Source: CAZZHG01 sp964653655
GTDB lineage: Bacteria > Bdellovibrionota > FAC87 > UBA2466
NCBI GenBank assembly: GCA_964653655.1
Contig: CAZZHG010000020.1
Coordinates: 1 to 61,697 of the forward strand
DNA: 61,697 nucleotides
Direction: 5' to 3'
Shown piece after piece: positions 1 to 8,578 of the stretch; the first letter of the stretch is position 1; each line of letters starts with the position of its first letter. Below the pieces are notes generated by a model. That model was not told the DNA's origin and did no database searches. It was given only the letters and a program-made list of their open reading frames with translations. The position numbers were made by a program, and so were the translations under genes.

Positions 1-363
1 GATGACCTCGCTCATCTGAGAGCCGATGGTGAAGACCGGGTTCAGCGCCGTCATGGGCTCCTGGAAGATCATGGCGATCTCCTTGCCCCTCACCTTGCGG
101 CGCTCGGATTCCCCCATGGCGACGAGGTTTCGTCCGTTCAGCAAGATCTCTCCGCCCGCGATGCGCCCGGGGGGAGATGGGATGAGCCCGAGTATGGAAA
201 GAGCGGTGACGGTCTTTCCGCAGCCGGATTCCCCGACGACCCCGAGAGTTTCCCCGTACTCCAGTGAAAAGCTTATGCCGTCGACGGCGCGCAGGATCCC
301 GCGATCGGTCTTGAACTCGACCTTCAGGTCTTTGACGGCTAGGAGTTCCTTCGGCTGGCTCAA
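1..363 (-). CDS. oppD: Peptide ABC transporter ATP-binding protein OppD/DppD (partial, 3' end off window)
   Basis: First 121 codons of an ABC ATPase that would energise uptake of oligo- or dipeptides through the OppBC channel encoded just upstream. Seen: Walker A loop GESGCGKT at about residues 44-51, and a Q-loop region IFQEPMTALNP near residue 100, both typical of the OppD/DppD subfamily. The start is inferred as a TTG whose last bases overlap the oppC stop (TTGA, 361-363), in frame and followed directly by the conserved N-terminal strand (LAVKDLKVEF). The signature motif, Walker B and the C-terminal oligopeptide domain lie beyond the left edge. Fourth gene of the oppABCD operon. The substrate (oligopeptide, dipeptide or other) cannot be decided from sequence. 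Confidence 0.93.
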   Translation of the reverse strand, partial: MSQPKELLAVKDLKVEFKTDRGILRAVDGISFSLEYGETLGVVGESGCGKTVTALSILGLIPSPPGRIAGGEILLNGRNLVAMGESERRKVRGKEIAMIFQEPMTALNPVFTIGSQMSEVI

Positions 364-1238
364 GCGCTCACCTTCTTGGGATCGAGCGCATCCTGCAACG
401 AATCGGAAAAGAGGTTGAACGCCATCACGAGCACGAACATGAATACGCTGGAGGCGATTAGATTATTGAACTCGCCGGCGCCGACTTCGCTTGCGGCTTC
501 CGCGATCATGAGGCCCCAGCTGATGCCTTCCTTCACGCCGAGGCCCAGGAAGCTCAGGATCACCTCGTTCTTGATGGCCGTAACGAACACGATCGTGCTC
601 TGAACGAGCAGGATGTGCGTCGTGTTGGGCAGAATGTGGCGAAAGAGGATGCGGTACTTGGGAACTCCGAGGGCGCGGGCCGCTTCCACGTACTCGAAGT
701 ACTTGAGCTTGATCACCTCGCCCCGGATGAGACGAGCGGTGGTCGTCCAGAAAGTCGCAATCATAGCGACGTGCATCGCCCAAGGACTTGCCTTCAGCGC
801 GAAAGCCACCGCCGCGACGAACAGAAAGAACGGAATGGAATCGAGACAGCCGTAAAGCCAGCTGATGACCTCGTCCACCCAGGTCCCGCTGAAAAAGCCC
901 GCGATGCAGCCCAGAAAACCGCCGATTAACGTCGAGAAAACGGCGACGAGGATTCCCACCTCAAAAGCGGTTTTCGTGCTGTAGATGGTGCGTTTGTAAA
1001 TGTCCTGCCCGTTGCGGTTCGTGCCGAACCAGTGCTCGGAAGACATTCCGGTCCAGCCGTCCTTCACGAGCTCGTCCCAGCCGTGGCCCCAGTCGAAGAA
1101 GCGCACCCCCATCGCGACGAGGAGATACACGAGCACGACGGCGAGCGCCACGAGCCCCACTTTGTCCCGCTTCATCTTGCGCACGGCTCTCTTCCAAAGA
1201 GAATCCCGCGGCTCGGTTTTGACGATGTTCGTCGTCAT
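360..1238 (-). CDS. oppC: Peptide ABC transporter permease OppC/DppC
   Basis: 292-residue inner-membrane permease of the binding-protein-dependent family (PF00528). A cytoplasmic N-terminus is followed by a first membrane segment (about residues 26-46), a periplasmic loop with FGTNRNGQDIYKRTIYSTKTA typical of OppC/DppC, then five more membrane segments. The cytoplasmic coupling motif EAARALGVPKYRILFRHILPN, which docks on the ATPase, is intact. The ATG overlaps the oppB stop codon (ATGA) and the gene's own stop overlaps the TTG of oppD, so the three are translationally coupled. Pairs with OppB to form the channel. Confidence 0.95.
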   Translation of the reverse strand: MTTNIVKTEPRDSLWKRAVRKMKRDKVGLVALAVVLVYLLVAMGVRFFDWGHGWDELVKDGWTGMSSEHWFGTNRNGQDIYKRTIYSTKTAFEVGILVAVFSTLIGGFLGCIAGFFSGTWVDEVISWLYGCLDSIPFFLFVAAVAFALKASPWAMHVAMIATFWTTTARLIRGEVIKLKYFEYVEAARALGVPKYRILFRHILPNTTHILLVQSTIVFVTAIKNEVILSFLGLGVKEGISWGLMIAEAASEVGAGEFNNLIASSVFMFVLVMAFNLFSDSLQDALDPKKVSA

Positions 1239-2188
1239 TTGAGGCTAATCCTCGGATCGAAGACTTGATAGAGAATGTCAGTGAGGATCAAGCAGCCCAC
1301 GTAAGCAAGGGCCGTCACGCCGACCATGGCCTTCATCAAAGGCTGATCCCCGGAAGTGATGGCCTGGTAAGTGGTGAGACCGACGCCGGGAATGGAAAAG
1401 TAACTTTCAATGACGAGACTTCCCCCGATGAAGAGATAGGGAATGGAGAAAACGGTGCGCGTAATGATGGGCACCATGCAGTTTTTCAAAACGTGCTTGA
1501 AGAGAAGCGGTAACGGAGGGCAGCCGTAGGCGAGCGCCGTGCGGATGTGATCCCGGCCCATTTCCTCGACGACAACCGCCCGGAAGAAACGCGCATTGTA
1601 GCCGAGGCTGACGAAGACGCTCACGAGCGTGGGGACCGCCACGTACGTCAGGTACTCGGAGAACGTTTCCATCCCCCATCCGGTCACCGGAAACAAGTTC
1701 AGGCCGTAGGTGGAGCAAAAGAGAATCTGAAAGGCGATCACTATAATGAGCAGACTGATGCTCATCCCGACTACCGACAGCATCATCACGACCTTGTCCT
1801 GCCACCTCCCCCGATAGAACGCCGCGAAGAGCGCAATCGCGATGGCGAGGACCTCCCCGATGATGAAGCCCGGAAGCGAGAGCGCGAAAGTCACAGGCAC
1901 CGTACGCCCGAAGATGGAGCCCACCTTCTCGCCCGTGGAATCGCTGTTTCCGAAGTCGAGAGTCGCGAGCTCCTTCAGGTACTGCCCGTAGCGGACGAGG
2001 AACGGCTTGTCGTAGCCGAGCTGGTGGCGGACGTTGGCGATCTCCTCGACCGTCGCATTCTTGCCGAGCAGGTCGTAGGTCTTGTCGGGGCCGAAATACA
2101 CCATCAGTACGAAACTGATGAGCGTGACCCCGAGCACGAGCGGAAGCCCGTACAGGAGCTTTCTCAAGGCATAGACCAAAGTGTCCAT
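1235..2188 (-). CDS. oppB: Peptide ABC transporter permease OppB/DppB
   Basis: 317-residue permease, partner of OppC. Seen: N-terminal membrane helix (about residues 10-30), the OppB-type periplasmic segment with LGYDKPFLVRYGQYLKEL, several further membrane helices, and a recognisable coupling motif (EMGRDHIRTALAYGCPPLPL). The C-terminus ends DPRISL, a common OppB ending. The gene lies 15 nt after the binding-protein gene and overlaps oppC by 4 nt. Length is normal for the family. Role: first channel half of an inner-membrane peptide importer. Confidence 0.95.
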   Translation of the reverse strand: MDTLVYALRKLLYGLPLVLGVTLISFVLMVYFGPDKTYDLLGKNATVEEIANVRHQLGYDKPFLVRYGQYLKELATLDFGNSDSTGEKVGSIFGRTVPVTFALSLPGFIIGEVLAIAIALFAAFYRGRWQDKVVMMLSVVGMSISLLIIVIAFQILFCSTYGLNLFPVTGWGMETFSEYLTYVAVPTLVSVFVSLGYNARFFRAVVVEEMGRDHIRTALAYGCPPLPLLFKHVLKNCMVPIITRTVFSIPYLFIGGSLVIESYFSIPGVGLTTYQAITSGDQPLMKAMVGVTALAYVGCLILTDILYQVFDPRISLK

Positions 2189-2203
2189 CGAACCTTTGAA
2201 CCT

Positions 2204-3946
2204 TTATTTCATTCCGACGTATTTGAAGAAAGCGCCGCCGAGCACATCCCGGTCCGGGTACATGAGCACGTTCTTGTGCCACAGGCCGATGCCCGTGCGG
2301 GAGAAGCCGGCGATAGTCACGCAGTCGTCGACGAGCATCTGGTTCATCTGCTTGTAGATGGCCGTTCGCTCGGCGCTGGGCTGCATGACCGACGATTTCT
2401 TATAGAGCTCGTCGTATTTCGGATTCTTGTAGTTGGCCGAGTTCGAGCCGGGGGACTCGTTCGGGCCGTAAAAGAGCTGCAGCAGATTTTCGCTGTCCGG
2501 ATAATCGATGGCCCAGCCGAGGCCGTGCAACACGACCTTGCGTTCCTTCATCGCCTTGCTGTAGTCGCCGAAGGTCGCGTAGGTGAGCGCTTTGATCTTC
2601 TCGCGGGGATAACCGATTTTCAGCATCCAGCCGCGGAACTGCTCGAAAAACTGCTGATTGAGCGTGCTCGCGACGCCGCCGTCGTCGAGTTGCGGCAAAT
2701 CCTTCGCGGTCCAGCCGGCATCGGCGAGAAGCTTCTTCGCGCCCTCGATGTCGTTCGTGATGGACTCCTTCGACATGGCCGGATCGTACCCGTCGATCCC
2801 CGGGGGAATGATTCCGGGGAACGCTTCGCCGATGCCGTAATAGAACTTGCGGATGCGCTCCTGCCAGTTGAATCCCTTGCGAATCGCACAGCGAAGAGCC
2901 TTGTTCTTCTCGTTGATTTTCGGGTCCGCGCTCGCGCCGATCCGAGGATCGTCCATGTTGAAATTCTGGTAAACGAGCCCGAATTCCGTCGAGGACTTCC
3001 AGAAGTATTTCTTTTCGAACTCGGGCTTGAGCTTCACCGGGTTCGTCGACGAGGTGACCGACTGGAGAAGCTCCGGCGGCACGCCGGCCGACATGATTTC
3101 CGAGCCCTTCGTGAAGGACGCCCACCGCGGCATGGGGTTGTCGAAGAAGTGCACTTCCACTTTGTCGACGAGCGGCAGCTTTTGGCCGTCCAGCTGCTTG
3201 AGCTCGTACTTGCCGTGGATGGCCTCGTCGAAACCTTCGGCTTTCAGATCCAGCTTCTCTTCGCGGTAGTTCGGATTGCGGGCGAGAACGGCCTTCTTCG
3301 TATTGAAGGACTCGAGCCGGAAGGGTCCGGAGCCGACCGGCTTGATTCCGAACTCTTTCCCGTACTTGTCGACCGCTTCCTTGGGCACGAAGCCGGCGGG
3401 AACCATCGCGAGCGTATAGAGGAGCTGGGGATAGGGCTTTTTGAGCTTGATGCGGATCGTGTACTTGTCGACGGCTTGGAGACCTTCGACGTCCTTCGAA
3501 TAGTCGGGGCTCTTGCCCCACTCGTCGAGGCCCACGATGCGATCTTTCCAAAGCCAGGTATTGCGGGAGCGGGTGGCCGGATCGAAATGGCGCTTCATCC
3601 CGTAGATGAAGTCATCGGCGACCACTTCCCGGCCTTTGCCGTCCTTGAAGCAGGGGTCGTCCGTGTAGCGGGCACCCGTCTTGATCTTAAAAGTGTAAGT
3701 GAGGCCGTCCTTCGAAACCTGCGGCATCGACTCGGCGAGTTGGGGAGCCAGCTCGTACGGCCGTTTGAGGTAACGATACGTGAAGGGAGTATCGTAGATG
3801 TTTTTCAAAATCATCGAGTCGTAAACGGTGTTCGCCTGGGTGGGATCCAGATTGGCGGCGACTCCATTTTCGGAATACTTGAAAACCTTATCGGCGTGCG
3901 CACTCGAGGCGAGCAAAGCGCAGAATACGAGCGTGATGAATTTCAT
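2204..3946 (-). CDS. oppA: Periplasmic peptide-binding protein OppA/DppA-like
   Basis: Extracytoplasmic solute-binding protein of family SBP_bac_5 (PF00496), about 580 residues with its signal peptide. I start it at the ATG at 3946 because that gives a clean Sec signal (MKFITLVFCALLASSAHA) and a GGGAGG ribosome site about 8 nt upstream; the reading frame is open further 5' but that part has neither. The mature N-terminus (NLDPTQANTVYDSMILKNIYD) and the FKIKTGARYTDDP region are characteristic of the family. It delivers substrate to OppBC and heads the operon oppA-B-C-D. It has a free N-terminus after an AxA-type site and no lipobox, so it is likely soluble in the periplasm rather than a lipoprotein. 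Confidence 0.93.
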   Translation of the reverse strand: MKFITLVFCALLASSAHADKVFKYSENGVAANLDPTQANTVYDSMILKNIYDTPFTYRYLKRPYELAPQLAESMPQVSKDGLTYTFKIKTGARYTDDPCFKDGKGREVVADDFIYGMKRHFDPATRSRNTWLWKDRIVGLDEWGKSPDYSKDVEGLQAVDKYTIRIKLKKPYPQLLYTLAMVPAGFVPKEAVDKYGKEFGIKPVGSGPFRLESFNTKKAVLARNPNYREEKLDLKAEGFDEAIHGKYELKQLDGQKLPLVDKVEVHFFDNPMPRWASFTKGSEIMSAGVPPELLQSVTSSTNPVKLKPEFEKKYFWKSSTEFGLVYQNFNMDDPRIGASADPKINEKNKALRCAIRKGFNWQERIRKFYYGIGEAFPGIIPPGIDGYDPAMSKESITNDIEGAKKLLADAGWTAKDLPQLDDGGVASTLNQQFFEQFRGWMLKIGYPREKIKALTYATFGDYSKAMKERKVVLHGLGWAIDYPDSENLLQLFYGPNESPGSNSANYKNPKYDELYKKSSVMQPSAERTAIYKQMNQMLVDDCVTIAGFSRTGIGLWHKNVLMYPDRDVLGGAFFKYVGMK

Positions 3947-4093
3947 CCCGGACCTCCCACAAGTTGTGCCTTTTTGACGACCCCCGGCCATCCAGAAGAA
4001 TTCGCAGCCATCGCAAATACGACCGACCGCGGAGCTTATGGACTACCTTTACCCGCCTAGACTCTTGTACTACAGAAATGTAAAGTATTGAAG
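3947..4093. other. Divergent intergenic region between oppA and porin gene
   Basis: 147 nt that must hold the promoters of the peptide importer (leftward) and the porin (rightward). The only site I can support is a TAAAGT hexamer at 4081-4086, seven nt before the porin ATG, which could be a -10 element of a leaderless transcript. No convincing -35 box or operator was found for either side. Confidence 0.4.
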
Positions 4094-5263
4094 ATGCTAA
4101 AAAAGTGTATCACCGCCCTGGCATTTTGTCTGGGTGCGGCGGCCGGGGCGGCGGAATGGTCGGTGGGGGTTCGGGAAGGCGGCGGAGGCTTTTATCTGGC
4201 TTCTCCGGACCAGACTTTTCACCTGAGTTTGCTGGGGTACAGCCAGTTCACGGAGAACCTCTACTTCGGCGACTACAAGGGATCGGCGACGAGGCCCGAC
4301 GCGACCTTCGGATTCGGAGTCCGTCGGGTGCGCATCGACACCATCGCGACTCTTTACCGAAGCTGGGAACTGCTCACCGAAATCGGAACGCCGACGCTTC
4401 GGATTCCCGGCGCCATCGCGGGCTCCGACATGGGCATCGTGGAGAGCCGGCTTACGGCGGCGCTCTACAAAGACTATCTGCAGATCCGGGTGGGCAAGTT
4501 CGTCGTGCCGCTCTCCAGCGAGAACGCGCGCTCTTCGCGAAGACTCGACACCGTCGAAAGATCCAACATCCTCACTTCGCTAATCGCCGCGAACTTTCTC
4601 GATACTCAGATGGGCGTGATGATCTACGGCCGGTTCGCGGAAGGGATCTTCAACTACTACCTCGGGCTCTTCAACGGCTCGGGTAATACGCTGACCACCG
4701 ACTCCGACAACAACGGCGACAAGGACTTCCAGGCGAAGGTCGTCTTCAATCCGACGCGCGGGCTCACCTTCGGTTTCGGTTACAACACCCACTCCGATCC
4801 GACGACCACGGTCTCGCTTTACGATCACGCGATGGTGCCCTATGCGACGGGGCAGACGGCGGGACGGCGCCACGGCTTCGAAGTGGATCTGGACATCACT
4901 TCGAGAATTTTCTCATTCCGGATGGAAGTACTCGGCGCCACGTTCTCCGAGTCGGTGGCCTCCGCGGTCACCAATCCGGTGCGGTCGATGTTCGGAGCTT
5001 ATCTGCAGACGGGACTTTTTCTAGCGGGTGGCGAGGAAGGCGGTTTCGAGCTTCTCTTCCGTTACGAGTTCGCGCGCCATTCGGCGGCCGCGCAAACGAG
5101 CGATCTGCAGTCGGGGATTTTCGGATGGAACTGGTACATCAATCCTTCGGCCCGTTATCAGATGAACTACATCTTCGAAGCGCCGAGCAAGGCCACTACC
5201 GGCGTGTACGCCTCCGCCGGAGTGAAGCACATGGTCCTGAACGAGCTTCAGGTTAAGTTCTAA
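4094..5263 (+). CDS. Porin, OprP/OprO-like outer-membrane barrel
   Basis: 389-residue predicted outer-membrane porin resembling the phosphate-selective porin O/P family (PF07396). Seen: signal peptide MLKKCITALAFCLGAAAGA, mature protein rich in alternating beta strands, the region RRVRIDTIATLYRSWELL and FVVPLSSENARSSRRLD matching the family's N-terminal barrel, and a C-terminal phenylalanine (VKF), the usual signal for barrel insertion. The start is uncertain: a TTG two codons upstream (4088) is also possible, and neither has a strong ribosome site. Divergent from the peptide importer, so it may supply its periplasmic substrate, but the family includes anion and general porins and the substrate cannot be read from sequence. 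Confidence 0.8.
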   Translation: MLKKCITALAFCLGAAAGAAEWSVGVREGGGGFYLASPDQTFHLSLLGYSQFTENLYFGDYKGSATRPDATFGFGVRRVRIDTIATLYRSWELLTEIGTPTLRIPGAIAGSDMGIVESRLTAALYKDYLQIRVGKFVVPLSSENARSSRRLDTVERSNILTSLIAANFLDTQMGVMIYGRFAEGIFNYYLGLFNGSGNTLTTDSDNNGDKDFQAKVVFNPTRGLTFGFGYNTHSDPTTTVSLYDHAMVPYATGQTAGRRHGFEVDLDITSRIFSFRMEVLGATFSESVASAVTNPVRSMFGAYLQTGLFLAGGEEGGFELLFRYEFARHSAAAQTSDLQSGIFGWNWYINPSARYQMNYIFEAPSKATTGVYASAGVKHMVLNELQVKF

Positions 5264-5276
5264 AAGGCTTCGGAAA

Positions 5277-5351
5277 GAATGAGATCGAGAATGAGTCTTA
5301 GAATGAGTGAAAAGGCACGCTAGTGCCGCGCACTCATTCTCATTCTCGATC
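5277..5351. repeat. 12-nt-spaced GAATGAG repeats forming a long imperfect hairpin
   Basis: Heptamer GAATGAG occurs at 5277, 5289 and 5301, exactly 12 nt apart, and its complement CTCATTC occurs at 5333 and 5339. The two sets can pair in a long bulged stem, with a second small stem GGCAC/GTGCC in the loop (about 5314-5327). It lies in the 3' region between two convergent genes, just before a strong terminator. It may stabilise the porin mRNA or be a protein-binding array; function is unknown. Confidence 0.6.
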
Positions 5352-5373
5352 CCATTCTCGCTCTTCAAATAGC

Positions 5374-5406
5374 AAAGGGCCCGCTCCCGAAGGGGGCGGG
5401 CCCTTT
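5374..5406. terminator. Bidirectional rho-independent terminator
   Basis: Fifteen-base arms (5374-5388 and 5392-5406), AAAGGGCCCGC at the outer side, paired with one mismatch around a GAA loop. The outer A and T bases give an A-tract before and a T-tract after the GC stem, so it can serve both convergent neighbours (the porin from the left, the 197-residue secreted protein from the right). Confidence 0.85.
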
Positions 5407-5435
5407 ACGTTTAGTACTCCGAGAGATCTGATTAC

Positions 5436-6029
5436 TTAGTGTTCGGGGAGCCCGGCGAATTGGAACATGGATAGCGTCGGCTTGCCGGTCAACACGTTAT
5501 AAGCGCGCGAGGTGCCTCGCGCCATTTGAACGGGGAAGTCTACCGCGCGGGGAGGCAGCATCTGCAGCGCGATCACGTGCTCGCCGCCCTCACCCGCGGG
5601 AATGTCGACGGTATTGCTTCGGGACAGGGCATATTCCGCCGTACAAAACCTAAACTCGGGGGCCTCATCCCGTTGGCACTTCACCGTAGCCGGATCGAGT
5701 GCAAAGGTGACCGCTTTGAAACGAGTCACCAGGCCCAAGCTTTTGTCCTCACGCTCGAAGTACCCCTGCACCTTCACCGGAAGGCGATCTTCGAGCCATT
5801 CGCGAAGCGCTCCGCCCGCGAAACCGCGTACCTGCATCAACACGCGGGACTGCGCGCGGACTTTGTTCCCTTTGAGAACGTAGTCTTCGCCGGATTTGTT
5901 GTCTTTAACGGAGAGAATTTCCCCTGAGAGGACCACATCGAGGGGACCACCCGACAAGGGATCCGCCATCGTGGGTACGGAAGCGAAGAGAGCAATCGAG
6001 ACAAGAGCGACGCTGAAACGAACCGACAT
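5436..6029 (-). CDS. Secreted protein of unknown function
   Basis: 197 residues from the chosen ATG at 6029, which has GGAGGGTGGG just upstream; an in-frame ATG nine codons earlier (6056) lacks such a site. Seen: signal peptide MSVRFSVALVSIALFASVPTMA, then a globular domain with GEILSVKDNKSGEDYVLKG near its start and two cysteines (in VKCQRDE and FRFCTAE) that could form a disulfide in the periplasm. The C-terminal half is loop-rich. I do not recognise a family. It stands alone between a terminator and a 336-nt gap, so the context gives no clue to its role. Confidence 0.75.
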   Translation of the reverse strand: MSVRFSVALVSIALFASVPTMADPLSGGPLDVVLSGEILSVKDNKSGEDYVLKGNKVRAQSRVLMQVRGFAGGALREWLEDRLPVKVQGYFEREDKSLGLVTRFKAVTFALDPATVKCQRDEAPEFRFCTAEYALSRSNTVDIPAGEGGEHVIALQMLPPRAVDFPVQMARGTSRAYNVLTGKPTLSMFQFAGLPEH

Positions 6030-6365
6030 ATCCCACCCTCCGAAAACGTGCCGCATTGAGAGACGTAAGAATTACCATTGCAACGGGCCTGCCGAAAATC
6101 CCGCCTCGACCGATTGTGAAAAACGAAGAAGTTTTGGCCACGGCCGAAGACCGGAACCGGGTTTTGTCGGCGAATCCAGGACTTAGCCCGCCCGATCCTT
6201 GGACACCCGCCCCACCTAAGTTAGGGAATTCCAGGATTCCCTTTTCCTTCCCGAGACATGACTCAAAACACCCCTCTTTTCGCGTCGAACTTTCAGACGG
6301 CGTTTGAGGCGAAATCCGAAAGGCGGAAACGTTTGAACCCTTTGAGCTGTCTCGTTCTTATACGG
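6030..6365. other. 336-nt gap with one inverted repeat
   Basis: No credible gene: the open frames here lack start signals and resemble no family. The only structure I see is a perfect inverted repeat, AGGGAAT at 6223-6229 and ATTCCCT at 6236-6242 with a 6-nt loop, followed on the plus strand by CTTTTCC. Both flanking genes are on the minus strand, so this holds the promoter of the secreted-protein gene (start 6029) and the 3' end of the copper ATPase transcript. The repeat may be an operator or a weak terminator. Confidence 0.45.
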
Positions 6366-8519
6366 CTAATCGAGGGAAGCCGAGCGCAGGCGAAGGGCGT
6401 TGGCGAGAACCGAAACGGAGCTGAGGCTCATCGCCGCGCCGGCGAACATGGGGCTCAACAGAATTCCGGTGAAGGGGAAGAGAACTCCGGCCGCGATCGG
6501 CACCCCAATCCCGTTATAGACGAAGGCGAGAAAAAGATTCTCCCGGATGTTTCTCACGGCCGCGCGGCTGAGCCGTCTCGCCCGCACGATTCCGCGCAAA
6601 TCCCCTTTGACCAGCGTGACGGAGGCACTTTCCAACGCGACCGCGGCGCCGGTTCCCATGGCGATGCCCACGTCCGCCTGGCTTAGGGCCGGAGCATCGT
6701 TGATTCCGTCGCCCGCCATCGCCACCACTCGTCCTTCCTTTTGAAGGCGCTTCACGAAGGCGATTTTTTCCTCCGGGAGCATGCCCGCGACGAAATCCTG
6801 GATGCCCAGTTTCGCCGCCACCGACTTCGCGGCGGAAAGCCTGTCTCCGGTGAGCATGAAGACGCGGATGCCCTCCGCCCGCAAGCGATCGATGGCCTCC
6901 CGGCTGGTGGATTTCAATTCGTCGGCGAGAGTGAGCACTCCGGCAAGCTCTCCCTCGACTCCCAGGAACACGTGAGTGCCTTCCCCGAGTTGCCCGAAAA
7001 CTTTCTCCGTGTCCGGGCGCGTCCGGCAGACGAACTCGTCTTTTCCAAGCGCCATGGCCTTTCCGTCCACGACCGCGCGGACTCCCTGGCCCGCCACCGA
7101 AACCACGTCCGTGACTTTCGAAGACACGGCCCCGAGCCGCGCGATGGCTTCCGACAAGGGATGATTGCTATGAGCGGCGACGGCCCCGGCCCATTTCTGA
7201 ATTTCGCCTTCGTTAAAAGCCGCGGCCGCGCGCACTTCAATCACCTTTGGTTTTCCCTCGGTGAGCGTTCCGGTCTTATCGAGCACCAGCGCGTCCACGG
7301 AGGCGAGCTTCTCCAGGGCCTCCGAGTTTCGGAAGAGCAACCCGGTTCCGGCAGCCCGGCCCATCGCGACGGTCACCGCCACGGGAGTCGCCAGCCCGAG
7401 GGCGCAGGGACAGGCGACAATCAAGACCGCGATGGAAATCGTAAGCGCATGCGCGAAGCGCGGTTCCGGGCCGAGAAGGTACCAAGCGGCGAACGCGCCG
7501 ACGGCGATACATACGACCGTCGGCACGAAGAAGTAGGAAATCCGATCGGCGAGCCTCTGACTGGGAGCCCGGCTGCGCTGAGCTTCCGCGACGCTTTTGA
7601 CTATTTTCGCAAGGAGCGTGGCCTCGCCGACGGCTTCCGCAATCATTTCGAACGCGCCCGATCCGTTCACCGTGGCACCCACCACCGAGTCCCCGGGCTT
7701 TTTTTCGACCGGAATCGCTTCTCCGGTGACGAGCGACTCGTCGACGGTGGAAAATCCATCCACTACTTTCCCGTCGACGGGAATGCGATCGCCGGGCCGC
7801 ACCCGAAGACGATCTCCCGCCCTTACGTCCGCTAGGGCAACGTCCTCGAAAGTTCCGTCCGCCTTCCGGCGATGAGCCCGGTCCGGGGCCAACTTCAAAA
7901 GCGATCGCAGAGCGTCGCCCGTGCGGCGGCGGGCACCCAGCTCGAGCACCTGACCGAACAGCACTAGGGCGGTGATGACGGCGGCCGCCTCGAAGTAGAG
8001 CGGCACTCGTCCGTGGGAATCGAGCGCGGAAGGCGGAAACACCGAGGGAAACAGGAGAGCCGCCGCGCTATAAAAGAAGGCGGAAAGCGTGCCGAGCGAA
8101 ATCAGGGTGAACATGTTGGGCGATCGGTATCGAAGGGAGTCCCAGCCCCGCTGAAGAAACGGCCAACCCGCCCAAAACACCACCGGCGCGCAAAGTACGC
8201 CGGACAACCACCTACCGGCCGGAGAATGGGCGAACCCCTCGAACCCGGGAATGAAGTGCGGCATCCCCAGCAGAAAAACCGCGAACGAAAGGGGAGCGGC
8301 GACATACAAGCGCCGTTTCATGTCGGCCGCTTCGGAATCGGTCGGCTCCGCGGCGGTGAAAGTCTTCGGTTCGAGCGCCATGCCGCATTTCGGACAAGGC
8401 CCGGGGGAGGAGCGCACGATCTCGGGGTGCATCGGGCACGTCCATTCGGAGACGCTCGAAGCCGGCGGCGGAGCCTTTTTCGCGGGGGGATGATGGTGGC
8501 AGCAGGAATGATCTTCCAT
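6366..8519 (-). CDS. copA: Cu(I)-exporting P1B-type ATPase
   Basis: 717-residue heavy-metal P-type ATPase that would pump Cu(I) out of the cytoplasm. The N-terminus is not the usual HMA domain: it has a Cys/His-rich start (MEDHSCCHHH) and a short CPMHP...CPKCGM metal-binding module (residues 28-47). Core motifs: actuator TGE (265-267), CPC in the sixth membrane helix (370-372), phosphorylation DKTGT (414-418), HP (453-454), GDGIND (603-608), and the Cu(I)-specificity residues YN (668-669) and MSLSS (697-701). All catalytic residues are present. No copper regulator or chaperone lies beside it. Ag(I) transport is also possible for this group. Confidence 0.95.
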   Translation of the reverse strand: MEDHSCCHHHPPAKKAPPPASSVSEWTCPMHPEIVRSSPGPCPKCGMALEPKTFTAAEPTDSEAADMKRRLYVAAPLSFAVFLLGMPHFIPGFEGFAHSPAGRWLSGVLCAPVVFWAGWPFLQRGWDSLRYRSPNMFTLISLGTLSAFFYSAAALLFPSVFPPSALDSHGRVPLYFEAAAVITALVLFGQVLELGARRRTGDALRSLLKLAPDRAHRRKADGTFEDVALADVRAGDRLRVRPGDRIPVDGKVVDGFSTVDESLVTGEAIPVEKKPGDSVVGATVNGSGAFEMIAEAVGEATLLAKIVKSVAEAQRSRAPSQRLADRISYFFVPTVVCIAVGAFAAWYLLGPEPRFAHALTISIAVLIVACPCALGLATPVAVTVAMGRAAGTGLLFRNSEALEKLASVDALVLDKTGTLTEGKPKVIEVRAAAAFNEGEIQKWAGAVAAHSNHPLSEAIARLGAVSSKVTDVVSVAGQGVRAVVDGKAMALGKDEFVCRTRPDTEKVFGQLGEGTHVFLGVEGELAGVLTLADELKSTSREAIDRLRAEGIRVFMLTGDRLSAAKSVAAKLGIQDFVAGMLPEEKIAFVKRLQKEGRVVAMAGDGINDAPALSQADVGIAMGTGAAVALESASVTLVKGDLRGIVRARRLSRAAVRNIRENLFLAFVYNGIGVPIAAGVLFPFTGILLSPMFAGAAMSLSSVSVLANALRLRSASLD

Positions 8520-8578
8520 CTACGTCTACGGTAGAGCGGCCCGTCGGTGAAGACAACCCCATGCTAGGATAAGAGGGC

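Noticed and set aside
1547..4060. An 837-codon open frame on the plus strand
   Set aside because: It lies antisense to oppB and oppA, is made mostly of Arg, Glu, Val and His codons as expected from the complement of GC-rich genes, and has no domain or start signal.
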